From contig NZ_CP063788.1 of the NCBI RefSeq assembly GCF_025860405.1, positions 1 to 64,000 of the forward strand: a DNA stretch of 64,000 bases. The letters run 5' to 3'. The stretch is from Tolypothrix sp. PCC 7712. GTDB lineage: Bacteria; Cyanobacteriota; Cyanobacteriia; Cyanobacteriales; Nostocaceae. Each line of letters opens with the position of its first letter. Positions within the stretch are counted from its first letter, which is position 1. Under the pieces are notes generated by a model. It was not told where the DNA came from. It worked only from the letters and a program-made list of their open reading frames with translations, and did not search any database. The position numbers were made by a program, and so were the translations under genes. Positions 31,001 to 39,663 of the stretch are shown in pieces.

Positions 31001-31544
31001 GTGGTGTGAAGGGGCGAGATACAAACTCCCTGAGAGTAATGCTAGGTCGAAAGTAGCTTCTGAGCTTAGATATTCCAAAGTCGGCAAGTTTTGGTTTACC
31101 GTCGCTACTAATTAAAATGTTATTGGGCTTGATATCTCGATGGCTGTAGTTGCGATTGTGAGAGAAAGCCAGAGCTTGTAATACAGGAAAAGCCACATTT
31201 TGCCAAAAAGAATCCCATTCATATGATGGAGACTCTTTCAACAATTTTGCTAAGTCTTGCTCCATCCACTCTAAAACAAGGAAATACTTACCTGTAGTTT
31301 CATCCTTGCCTGAGTCTAGAAGTTCTACGATTCCCTCATGCTTTAATTCTTTGAGTGCTTGGGTTTCACGTCTGAAGGACTCTTCTAAGATATCGCCTTC
31401 AATTTGCCCATGTTTAAATACTTTCACTGCAACCCGTCGCAGATCGTCGAGCATATCGCTTGCCTGATAGACATCAGCCATTCCACCAGAACGCGGTTGG
31501 GGAGATAGAGCATAGCGATTGTTGATCAGGCGAACCGACGGCAT
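28089..31544 (-). CDS. Ser/Thr protein kinase fused to a UPF1/Dna2-type helicase (1151 aa)
   Basis: Residues about 7-260 form a complete Hanks-type kinase: the glycine loop RSGGMADVYQ, catalytic Lys in VAVKVFKHG, HRDIKPNN (about 135), DFG (about 157) and the P+1 region with PPELDDGTY. A linker of about 300 residues follows. The C-terminal part is a superfamily 1B helicase: motif I GPPGTGKTTF (about 588), motif II IIDEASKATATE, motif III LVGDPKQLPPF, motif IV QHRMVEPIG, motif V VDAFQGSEADIAVYS and motif VI NVALSRGRVGLVIVGD. All catalytic motifs look intact. The gene leads an operon with the PLD protein. Fused kinase and helicase plus PLD partners point to a phosphorylation-controlled nucleic-acid-processing system, most likely anti-phage. 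Confidence 0.88.
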   Translation of the reverse strand: MPSVRLINNRYALSPQPRSGGMADVYQASDMLDDLRRVAVKVFKHGQIEGDILEESFRRETQALKELKHEGIVELLDSGKDETTGKYFLVLEWMEQDLAKLLKESPSYEWDSFWQNVAFPVLQALAFSHNRNYSHRDIKPNNILISSDGKPKLADFGISKLRSYFRPSITLREFVSRPFTPPELDDGTYPYTRDVFSFGVLVLKCLTKVDISDYDAIPQGVAAFNAPPEIVEIIERAVSLDPAERQHNAEVLLTELNIIQGKRSQILSTKKRACYLTLTRNALRNLNNELQTSEAEIQKIILEDLNTACGISRYRNRNFNSPEEEFREGHYSIFGVNYKYHVAVGQEYLDIINANTFSSALLERNREQAWIPPYEFKFGRPLFMSEAVDVITDMENAVEEHEANLRQTKLEADKQRLFQTWFNILQAKTDWERSREQPIKYTDFTRDGKHIIFEISEIPDKDIAGQPRHIINKKGFSILGGDVVEVQEASDKLILYVKHGQPDRLPKSGELVFDIRATETALNRQKYALDAIRFDRAVRSDMRQLFVNPQEVKHPEISGNIECFQSLNESQKEVVEAALTTQDFLLVQGPPGTGKTTFITEIIIQTLLQNPEARILLSSQTHVALDNALERIQDQNLDLKLLRLGNHEQVSENIHSLLLEEQMEKWREQAVTTSKNFITEWSTKRGVSPQELEKAILFQDLKALVTKLNELKTEATTRQQELYEIYPIDYEIDNPKLPAKQKIPKDKRDEFLRLTSELEELREEQKQVREQHKAKAQRLQEITGIAKEELLKLNVNQLEEKSNQLIDPHAPDAKMLQQLISIQAEWFDCFGRNENFNDPLIKRSAVVAGTCIGIAKYIQDIEFDLCIIDEASKATATEVLVPMSRTRRWILVGDPKQLPPFQDEVSRNAEFLEKYDLTEDDIRETLFDRLLTTLPGSCCKMLKIQHRMVEPIGNLISECFYQGELRSARKDIDANLAKVLPQPVTWLTTSNLPNYQEQRANSSYNNSCEARTIINLLRQINTMAEAAEKTYSVAVLSGYSAQLKLLNRGINTELNNWKRLTIRCATVDAFQGSEADIAVYSITRSNKKGEIGFLRDEARLNVALSRGRVGLVIVGDHHFCRSSKNNPLYQVLDYIERHPENCSLIEAMNGK

Positions 31545-31735
31545 AACTTTAAAACCCGTAGAGTTTTTTTATTTGTAACATAGCCCTTACCTCAGTATGA
31601 AATTCCGAATTTTTCCTGGGACTAGAGCAATCTTCCTAGAAAAATCTATGTAACTATTTTTGAGTTGCTTGTAAATTTAGTTACGCCCTTGGCAATACAC
31701 CAAGGGCTGATTGTTTATTGACGGTTAGACATGAT

Positions 31736-33733
31736 TCATGGAAACAGTTCTTTATATTCGGTATAAGCCTGCTTCCAGCCCTTAGCATTTTTCTCCACTC
31801 CCCAAAGGGATTGAATGATTTGGGTTTGTGACATCTTCTTATCCACCATCTGCTTGACGATGCCAACCAATTGTTCACTTGTCAGTGAGGCTGGAGTATA
31901 GCGACGGTCGGTATCGATTCCGGTATCATCGGCAAGAGTCTGAGAATCGCCCGTAAATGGGGTAGTATCACTGATTCCGGTATCGTTTCCAGTATCGATA
32001 CCAGATGATTCCAAAAGCTCAAAAGCCTTATCAGTCGGCTGGTATCGGTCGGTATCACTTGGGTTTGGGTGCAGAGTTGGCGGCGGTGCATCTGATATCA
32101 CCCAAGTTTCATTAATCCACGCTCTGGCCTGATTCAAAAATTCATCCGGTGACTCAGAGTTGGGTGATTCTCCATCAGTAACAGCCGGGGAATCACTTCT
32201 CAACTCAGAGAAATATTTAAGCAGTGTCCGCGCCGGATCTGGTTGCCCAGAATGGGGATTAACCTCAGTTTTTAACCAATCTGGAATGATACCAATTTCA
32301 CCCAGTGCGATCGCCTTATCAAAACTATCAGGGTCAGCCAGGAAGTAACGCCCAGTGGCCATTGAGATTGACTTCAGGGGAGACAGCTTCTTACTGGTAG
32401 CCTCACAACCAATAAAAGTAGCCCCACTTTTGAAAGTATCGCCAAAACCTGCGGTGTTTTTCGTCCCCACCCAAGATGTGAGATTTTTACCATGCAACAC
32501 AACGAAAATTTGAGCGCCCTTCTTACTGGCGCGAGTGAACAGAAAGCGAATAATCCATTGCTTCTGCTCCGGAGTGAGATAGTCAGACAAAGCCACAGCT
32601 TCATCAATCACCAGAATAATGTCTGTGTAACTATTTTGGGTAGCGTTGTCCATCTCCCTTAAATATTGGTACAAATCGCCTGCCACAAGAGCATCAGCCT
32701 TTGCACCATCTACTTGGGGGTAACTAAGTCTGCATACTAAGTAATGGCATTGAAACGGGTATATATCATCACCTGCTGTGAAGTAATGAATTTTGGTGTT
32801 TGGCTCCAGTGCCTTGCTTAAAATGGCTAAAATCGCCATGAGCGTACCCTTACCACCTCGCTGATTACCTGCAATCACGGTTATTTGGTCACGAATGCAC
32901 TTGGCGATATCAAAACCACTTTTGGTTAGCGCGTCAATAATTGCGATCGCTCTGCTGTGAAGCGGTAACGCCAAGACTGATTGAATGTCTGGTGCTGGGG
33001 TCTGGGGTTTGGGAGGGAGAGCCTGTGAGGGACTGGGCAACTGGACAAAATGCGGTTGTGGCAGTTCAACGAACTTGGGTGAAGGTAGCTTTGGTTGTGG
33101 CTGTTGGGATTGTTGCTGAATTAAAGTGACCTGTGCATGGTCAATTCTGGGGTCGGGCGATACCTGTGCCAAATGTTTGCACAACTGCTCAACAGTCGGA
33201 AACGCGCCCCTATAAGTGGTGAAATTGTCCAGCAGCCACCTGTAAGCATAGAACCGCTTACCAGCTTCTACGCCCGTGAGAAAATCGGTGAGGGTGTTGG
33301 TGTACTGCCGCAGCATCACAAATTCACTACGCTCTGTGGGTGTAAGGTGGTTCATCAAATCCACAATTTCATTGGAGCCTGCAAACCATTCGCCTCTTGC
33401 TTCGCTGTCACCCATTGCCGCCAAAAATTCTAAGAAGTTACCCCGCACAAAGGGAATGGGAGCAAAGCAGTGGGAATCGGTCATATCTTGTACCACTGAC
33501 CAAGCGTAACCCAGACCCGCAACTAACGCACCGATGGGGGCTAGTGGAGAGGTGGCATAACAAACCGCCCCGATTGATGCCGTTGCTAAAGTGACGCATT
33601 TGGCTAGGTTCATCCCCGCCCTTTCAGTCTTGGCACGAACCAATAATTGATCCAGCCTTTCTACCAGCCACGGGGCGATGTTACCCGCTTCCCAATACTG
33701 TTCGGTTAAGGAAAAAGAGGGGGGTAAGATCAA
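31736..33733 (-). CDS. Plasmid-type P-loop ATPase, N-terminus replaced by IS4 sequence
   Basis: A large protein found on cyanobacterial plasmids. An N-terminal part has two hydrophobic stretches (LATASIGAVCYATSPLAPIGALVAGLGYAW), a Pro/Gln-rich linker follows (QQQSQQPQPKLPSPKFVELPQPHF), then an ATPase domain. Its Walker A-like AGNQRGGKGTLMA is unusual, and Walker B is IILVIDEAVALSDYL, followed by a SKKGAQIFVVLHG sensor strand. The C-terminus carries a DTGIDTG-type low-complexity stretch. It resembles FtsK/HerA/VirD4-type DNA-handling ATPases in outline only. The first 14 residues (MILPPSFSLTEQYW) come from the IS4 terminal repeat, so the native start has been lost and expression is uncertain. 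Confidence 0.65.
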   Translation of the reverse strand: MILPPSFSLTEQYWEAGNIAPWLVERLDQLLVRAKTERAGMNLAKCVTLATASIGAVCYATSPLAPIGALVAGLGYAWSVVQDMTDSHCFAPIPFVRGNFLEFLAAMGDSEARGEWFAGSNEIVDLMNHLTPTERSEFVMLRQYTNTLTDFLTGVEAGKRFYAYRWLLDNFTTYRGAFPTVEQLCKHLAQVSPDPRIDHAQVTLIQQQSQQPQPKLPSPKFVELPQPHFVQLPSPSQALPPKPQTPAPDIQSVLALPLHSRAIAIIDALTKSGFDIAKCIRDQITVIAGNQRGGKGTLMAILAILSKALEPNTKIHYFTAGDDIYPFQCHYLVCRLSYPQVDGAKADALVAGDLYQYLREMDNATQNSYTDIILVIDEAVALSDYLTPEQKQWIIRFLFTRASKKGAQIFVVLHGKNLTSWVGTKNTAGFGDTFKSGATFIGCEATSKKLSPLKSISMATGRYFLADPDSFDKAIALGEIGIIPDWLKTEVNPHSGQPDPARTLLKYFSELRSDSPAVTDGESPNSESPDEFLNQARAWINETWVISDAPPPTLHPNPSDTDRYQPTDKAFELLESSGIDTGNDTGISDTTPFTGDSQTLADDTGIDTDRRYTPASLTSEQLVGIVKQMVDKKMSQTQIIQSLWGVEKNAKGWKQAYTEYKELFP

Positions 33734-33885
33734 GAGAAATTTGTTCGCGTATTTATTGCGAGAACTAGAGACTAAAAAAAGATGGACAAATTCTCATACA
33801 CTCAAACTATGAGAGAGAAAATAGTTAAACTATGAAATTATAAATTGAGAAACAATAAATTACCGTAGCGTCAAACTAAATAGAT

Positions 33886-35283
33886 TCAACTTGCACGTTT
33901 AATAATTTGAAAAGATAACTGTTGTCTTGGAGTACAATTATTCCTGTGACTTCGTTTTTTACTCTTAAACTTAGAACGAGCCTTCTTCACCACTCTAGGA
34001 TTACTTCGCTGTTGTCGTAAAGGTATTTCTAAATCAGAAATTTCCGCCATTAACCAACTATAATATAAATTAATATCCACATTCGTATTTATCTGGCGTT
34101 GGAACTCAGGAATAGCACGCCGAATCACTCGTAAACTCCCAACAAAACTTAACCTTAAAGGAGAAATATTCTTCAAATTGCTACTTTGAAACATCAAACA
34201 ACGTAAACAATAATGAGCCAACAACCAACCATAAAGTTCTTGCACCACTTCACGAGGATTCTTAGAACGAATAGGAATTTTCCTTGCTAATAGATGTACT
34301 TTCAACTCATCTAAAGTATTCTCAGCTTCCCATCGCTTATGGTACTCTTGTGCTAACAGCAAAGCCGGAAACTTATCAACATCCATTAAATTAGTAATCA
34401 ACCGATAGGTTTTTAGAGTACTATCCTCCTCAATCACATATTCAATAATACGAACTGAAATTCGGGTTGCCCCCTTCTTTCTTGACTGTCCATCAGGTGC
34501 AATCCAAGATAAATAAGAACCATCTGCCAACGTTTTTACTACTTGAAACTTCACATGGGCAGGAACACGACCAAGGAAATGACCTTGTTGTTGGATGACA
34601 GTATGAACCATCTTAAAAGAATGCAATCCTCTGTCCCACATTAATAACATACTAGAATTAATACTGCGTAGTAATTTTAAAGCACCTCTTCTTTCTCCAA
34701 TACGATAGGGAGAACAAAAAGCATCTATAATTAAATGAGTACCTGCTTCTACCAAAAAGACTAATCTGACTTTAGGAAAGCCTGGATATGTCCCTTTAGG
34801 AGAACCAGGATAGCCAAAGACTCTAGCATTTGTGGGAGTATCTGGAACATCAAAAACTGTTCCGTCTACAGCCATAATTCTGAATTCCCCCAAAAAAGCA
34901 TCAGGTGTTAATATTGTTGCTAAGGGCTTTGCCACCAGTTCAAATAACCTTCTCATTACAGCTGCTCCGGTTCTTTGACGGGCTTCTGTAATTGATGAAG
35001 CAGATGGGGGTTGAAGACGTAAACCTGATGGTATGTGTAAAGAACTCAAACCATGAATGAGATTTTTGAACACATCAACAATTGAATCAGATGACCAAAA
35101 ACTCAAGGCAATGACTAAGGTAACTATGACATAAGTTGGTAATATTCTGAGTCTTCGTTGAGAGCTACAAGTAGTTTCAATAGCCTTGGTGATGGTTTGA
35201 GCCGGAATTACCTGTGACAAAGCTAAAAGTATTTGTTGAGAATCTAGACAGGCTGTTTGTGCCTGAAAATTTACCAGTGGCAT
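33886..35283 (-). CDS. IS4-family transposase, copy 2
   Basis: The same 465-residue DDE transposase as at 14366-15763, with intact Asp, Asp and Y-R-E-K motifs. Unlike copy 1 its upstream divergent promoter region is intact, so this copy is the likely source of active transposase for both elements. Confidence 0.93.
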   Translation of the reverse strand: MPLVNFQAQTACLDSQQILLALSQVIPAQTITKAIETTCSSQRRLRILPTYVIVTLVIALSFWSSDSIVDVFKNLIHGLSSLHIPSGLRLQPPSASSITEARQRTGAAVMRRLFELVAKPLATILTPDAFLGEFRIMAVDGTVFDVPDTPTNARVFGYPGSPKGTYPGFPKVRLVFLVEAGTHLIIDAFCSPYRIGERRGALKLLRSINSSMLLMWDRGLHSFKMVHTVIQQQGHFLGRVPAHVKFQVVKTLADGSYLSWIAPDGQSRKKGATRISVRIIEYVIEEDSTLKTYRLITNLMDVDKFPALLLAQEYHKRWEAENTLDELKVHLLARKIPIRSKNPREVVQELYGWLLAHYCLRCLMFQSSNLKNISPLRLSFVGSLRVIRRAIPEFQRQINTNVDINLYYSWLMAEISDLEIPLRQQRSNPRVVKKARSKFKSKKRSHRNNCTPRQQLSFQIIKRAS

Positions 35284-35348
35284 ATGCTAAGAACAAAAAT
35301 TTTTGTAGAATTTTAGTCTAATGGTCATAATATATTAAATGTTACTTA

Positions 35349-35371
35349 GTTCTCGAACACATTTCGAGAAC
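35349..35371. promoter_or_regulatory. Operator-like palindrome between the two divergent IS4-element genes
   Basis: GTTCTCGAA-CACAT-TTCGAGAAC is a perfect 9-bp inverted repeat immediately upstream of the passenger gene start (35378). Related GTTCTCG motifs occur near both element ends. It may be a binding site for the passenger protein or transposase. In copy 1 the same site is present, at 12723-12745. Confidence 0.5.
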
Positions 35372-35377
35372 ATATAA

Positions 35378-35770
35378 ATGTTATTGATCATGTCCACAAA
35401 AGAAGATGATCTCATTGCCAGAGCGGAACTGTTGCAACAGGCGATTGCGACTTTGCATCTGATGATTCAACAAATTAAAGCGGTGGGGGAAATTGCGCCT
35501 CCTGGTTGTTCTGTTTCCCGTTACCAAGCACGCGGTAAACAAGGGGTTTATTGGTACTACAAGTTACACGCTTCTCAAGCAATTTTCCCTACTTCTCAAC
35601 CAGGTAAGTTAACCAAATACAAGCATTTAGGGAAAGCTGGAAGTCCTGCTCACATTGATGCGGTTCTCTCGGTTGCTCGAAGGACTCAGGTTGATTACTT
35701 ACAATCATGTATTGATTCTCTCCGACAAAACTGGGCTGACTTATACAACAGTCTCAAAGAGAAAAAGTAA
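35378..35770 (+). CDS. Passenger gene of the IS4-family element, copy 2 (130 aa)
   Basis: The same protein as at 12324-12716. Here the divergent spacer with the transposase gene is intact and contains the GTTCTCGAA palindrome just upstream of the start. Preservation of the full frame without change in both copies argues that the protein is useful to the element or moved too recently to decay. A second in-frame ATG four codons on (MSTKED) is an alternative start. The function is unknown. Confidence 0.7.
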   Translation: MLLIMSTKEDDLIARAELLQQAIATLHLMIQQIKAVGEIAPPGCSVSRYQARGKQGVYWYYKLHASQAIFPTSQPGKLTKYKHLGKAGSPAHIDAVLSVARRTQVDYLQSCIDSLRQNWADLYNSLKEKK

Positions 35771-35860
35771 GTCTCTCAACTTTTTATTGTTCTCGCAATA
35801 AATACGCGAACAAATTTTTCTTGATCTGACCCCCTCTTTTTCCTTAACCGAACAGTATTG

Positions 35861-38800
35861 AATTGCTACTTGGGTATGTTTAGTACCATAGGCTTTCTCG
35901 TAAATTGCTAAAGAACGTTGTAAGAGTTTAAGAGATTCCTGATGCTTACCCTGCACATTATATAAACTTGATAGATTATTCAAACTGAGAGCAACATCGG
36001 GATGATTAGAGCCAAATATTTTTTCTCTAATCTCTAAGGCACGTTTGATAAATGGTTCAATTTGAATATTTTCTGTTGCTTCACCAAATATTTCTTTGTT
36101 GTAGTATAGCACCGCCAAGTTATCAAGATTCATGGCAACTTTAGGATGAAATTTGCCAAATATTTTTTCATTAATGCCTAAAGCCCGATTATATAAAATT
36201 TCCGCTTCTCGATTATTTCCTAAATTCTCATAAATTGCCGCCATATTATTTAAATTTTGGCTTATATCTGGATGCTCATTGCTAAATATTTTCTGATTTA
36301 TTGTTAATGACTTTTGAGCATAATCAAGAGCCTTTGGATAATTACCTTGTTTTTTATATAATCCAGAAAGATTATTATAACTTTGAGCAACTAAATGATG
36401 TTCCGAACCAAATACTTTAGTGCGAATCTCCAAAGCACGCTGATATTTATCTATAGCTTCTGGAAAATTATCTAGGTCTTCATATACAAAAGCTATATTA
36501 TTTAGACTTTGAGCAATAAGGTAATGTTCAAAGCCAAACTTTTTTTCATGAATTTTCAAAGCTAACTGTAATAATTTTAATGCTTCTGTGTAATTTCCTT
36601 GCTCTTTATAAAGAGTAGCAATATTATTCAAAGTGTTAGCAACATCTCGATGCTCAGAACCTAATACCTGGGTGCGAATTTCTAAAGCTTCTTGAAATAG
36701 TTTCAATGCTTCTGTATAGTTACCTTGTTCTTGATAGATAAATGCTAAATTGTTAAGGATTAGAGCAACGCTTGGATGTTGGGAACCAAATACTTTCTCA
36801 TTTATAAGTTTGGCACGTTTATAGTAATTAATAGATTCCTGATATTGAGCCAACTCTGTATAAATACCTGCTAAATTATTCAAACTTTTAGCAATAGATG
36901 GGTGTTCTGAGTCAAATATTGTTTGACGAATGGCGAAAGCACGTTGATAATTTTTCAGTGCTTCTGAGTAGTTTCCTTGTTCTTGATATAACATCGCCAA
37001 ATTATTGAGAGTAAGAGCTACTTGAGGATGCTCTGGTACTAATACCTTCTCGTTAATTGCTAGAGCTTGCTGATAGTGTTTAATTGCATCTGAGTACCTT
37101 CCTTGTATTTGATAAGAAAAAGCCAAATTATTTAGGCTGAGAGCGACATCTGGGTGTTCAAGACCTAGTATATTTTCTTTAATCTTTAAAGCACGTTCAA
37201 ATAGAGATAATGATTCTGCATAATTACCTTGTTCTTGGTATAAATTAGCTAAATTGCCAAGATAGGTAGCATATTCAGGATGTTCAGTACCAAAAGATTT
37301 TGCAAATATTTTCTCAGAGCGTTGATACAGTTGTAGCGCTTCTTGATATTTTCCCTGCTCTTTATAAACCAAAGCTAAATTGCTGATAATTATAGCAACT
37401 TGAGGGTGTTCAGTTCCAAATTGATTTTCACTTATTGTTTGCGCTTTCTTATATAATTGAATTGCTTCTTGATACTTTCCCAGATTTTGATATAAACCAG
37501 CTAATGATTGCAGAGATGCTGCAAAATTTTCAGCGCTATAGCTGAGATATCCTGCATCCTCAAAAAGTTTTGCATTTGCTGCTTTTATATATCGTTTTTC
37601 AGCTATTGTCAAAGAACGCTTATATAGTTCCTCTGCTTTCTGATAATTTCCTAAGTTTTCGTAAGAATTAGCAAGATTCCTCAAAGTTCTAGTTATCTGA
37701 GAGCTTTCACTACCCCATGTTTGTTCTGCTATTTTCAAAGATTTTTCATAAAGAATAATTGCTTCTTTATCATTTCCTAAATAACTATAGACAAGAGCGA
37801 TATTATTCAGAACGCTAGAATATTTATCTGTTTGAGAATTAGGATTATTTTCATAAATTTTACGAGCGCGTTGATAATACTTTAAGGCTTCTTGATATTT
37901 AGCTAAATTCGTATAAACATTACCAACAAAATTCAGGCTCATTACCACATCTGGGTGTTCCGAACCAAGATTTTTTTCTCTGATTTCTAAAAGACGTTGA
38001 TAATAGGATAATGCTTGTTCGTATTTACCGCGATCGTGGTAAAAATTTGCTAAATTAAAGATATTGCTTACAATCTTAATACTATCCTGACCATGTAACT
38101 CAGAATTTATTACTAAAGCACGTTGAAAAAATGATTCAGCCTGAGCGTAGTTTTTTTGTAATTCATTTATTTGCCCAAGAGTGAGAAGCATTGAAGCTTC
38201 GCGTTCTTTTTGATTGGGTATTTTTTCATAAATTGTTAAAGCTTCTTGACAACTATCTATTGCTTGTTTATATTGTGTCATCAAGGAATAAGTATCACAA
38301 AGAGCGCCAAGATTACCAGCTATATCTTTAGGTTCTTTTAATTGTCGAGAAATAGCCAAAGCTTGCTGATAGTATTTTAATGCTCTGGGATAATCTTCTA
38401 ATTGTAATCTGTATACACTTCCTATTAAAGATAAAATTTTTTCTTTTGACGTAGTTTTCTTAAGTTCTTGATAGATTAATAATGCTTTATTCAAATAATC
38501 CAAGGCGAGTTTTGATTTTTGCTGTTCATAATAACTTACACCAGTGACAGCTAAAATTTCAGCTTCAGATTGGCGGTTTTTGAGTTTTTGATAAATGGGT
38601 AAAGCTTGCTGAAAATAATCTATTGCTTGGGAATATTGTTTTAATTTGTGGTGAGATAATCCCATTTGATTGAGAATAAAAGCTTCTTCAGAAAGATTTC
38701 CGTTTTTTTTGATGATTGTTAATGCCGATTGATAAAATTCAATGGCTTTATCATACTTATTCAAATCTTGATAAACTGAGCCATTGAGCATCAAAGCTAT

Positions 38801-39589
38801 CGCTTCTGCACGAATATTTTTGACTTGGCGACTTAGTTCTAAGGCTTGATTGAGTAACTCTAAACCTGCTTCGGTTTTACCTAAAGCTCTATTTACTAAA
38901 CCTAAGAAAGCAATCGTTTCAGGTTCATAAAAGCTATCTTTAATCTGCTGTCGAATTTTTAAAGATTCTTGTAGTGGTTCTACTGCTTCTTTCAATTTAT
39001 CCTGACTAATATAAACTACACCAATATTAGTTAGTGTCTCGCCTTCTCCTTTTTCGTCATTGACTTCTCGGCGTATAGTCAAAGCTTTTTGAAATGTTTC
39101 TAGTGCTTTTGAATATTCTTTTAATCCGCCATAAGTTTCACTCATATTATCTAATACATTACCTTCACCTTGGCGATTATTCAGCTTTTGATAAATAGCT
39201 AATGCTGGAGTGAATGCTTTCTGCGCTTCTGGATATTCGCCTAATGAGTTATACACTTCACCCAAATAATTTAATGCTTCGGCTTCACCTAAATAATCTT
39301 GTTGTTTTTGTCGCAGTGTTAAAACTTGTTTAAAAGTTTTCTCTGCATCTCTGAGTTTATATTCGCGTAGCTGGGTGATTCCTGCTTGCAATAATTTATC
39401 TGTAGATGTTGCTTGAGGAGTAGAGGGAATTGAGTTTTGAGTAATAATTTCTTGTTTTGAGGAAAAAGCAGCTTCGGTTATTCCACTCAATAAAATTGTA
39501 AGGCTAATAAATGTGCCTACTCTTATAATTAATAAGTTAAATTTAGCGTTTGGTTTCACTGATTTTTTAGGAGATAATATATTTTGCAT
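35861..39589 (-). pseudogene. TPR protein, CHAT domain lost at an IS4 junction
   Basis: The gene begins with a signal-peptide-like segment (LLIIRVGTFISLTILLSGITEAAF, about residues 18-41). A conserved STDKLLQAGITQLREYKLRDAEKTFKQVL start of the repeat region follows, then more than twenty tetratricopeptide repeats (EHPDVALSLNNLA-type, kinesin-light-chain-like). It runs into the IS4 end after YGTKHTQVAI. The paralogue upstream carries a CHAT protease domain at this point, so about 400 residues are missing. It is tandem with that paralogue (75-bp spacer). The present frame continues into IS4 and would add a short foreign tail ending at 35741. Without CHAT it can only act as a scaffold, if at all. 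Confidence 0.85.
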
Positions 39590-39620
39590 GAATTTGTTAG
39601 TCTCTTTTATGAGGGTTGGT

Positions 39621-39660
39621 GATATGTATTTCTAGCTTTTGGGAGGATATGCCAAAACTG
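39621..39660 (-). promoter_or_regulatory. Conserved CHAT-cluster upstream motif, copy A
   Basis: Plus-strand reading GATATGTATTTCTAG, ten bases, then AGGATATGCCAAAA. The same two-block motif appears at 52890, 52970 and, in weaker form, 61991. It ends 32 bp before the start codon of the truncated TPR gene and lies between that gene and the stop of the upstream paralogue. It is likely a regulator-binding site or promoter element. Confidence 0.6.
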
Positions 39661-39663
39661 AGG

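Larger units (their letters stand above)
33693..35860. mobile_element. IS4-family element with passenger gene, copy 2 (2,168 bp, intact)
   Basis: It has the same terminal repeats (CAATACTGTTCGG...) and the same two divergent genes as copy 1, uninterrupted. The flanking ten bases do not match (left ends CCCGCTTCC, right begins AATTGCTACT), so no target duplication remains. The element joins a truncated plasmid-type ATPase gene on the left to a truncated TPR-CHAT gene on the right, marking a rearrangement point. Confidence 0.92.

Noticed and set aside
31880..32080. Iteron-like GGTATCGAT repeats
   Set aside because: They encode the DTGIDTG-type low-complexity part of the ATPase C-terminus and vary in spacing, so an origin is not supported.
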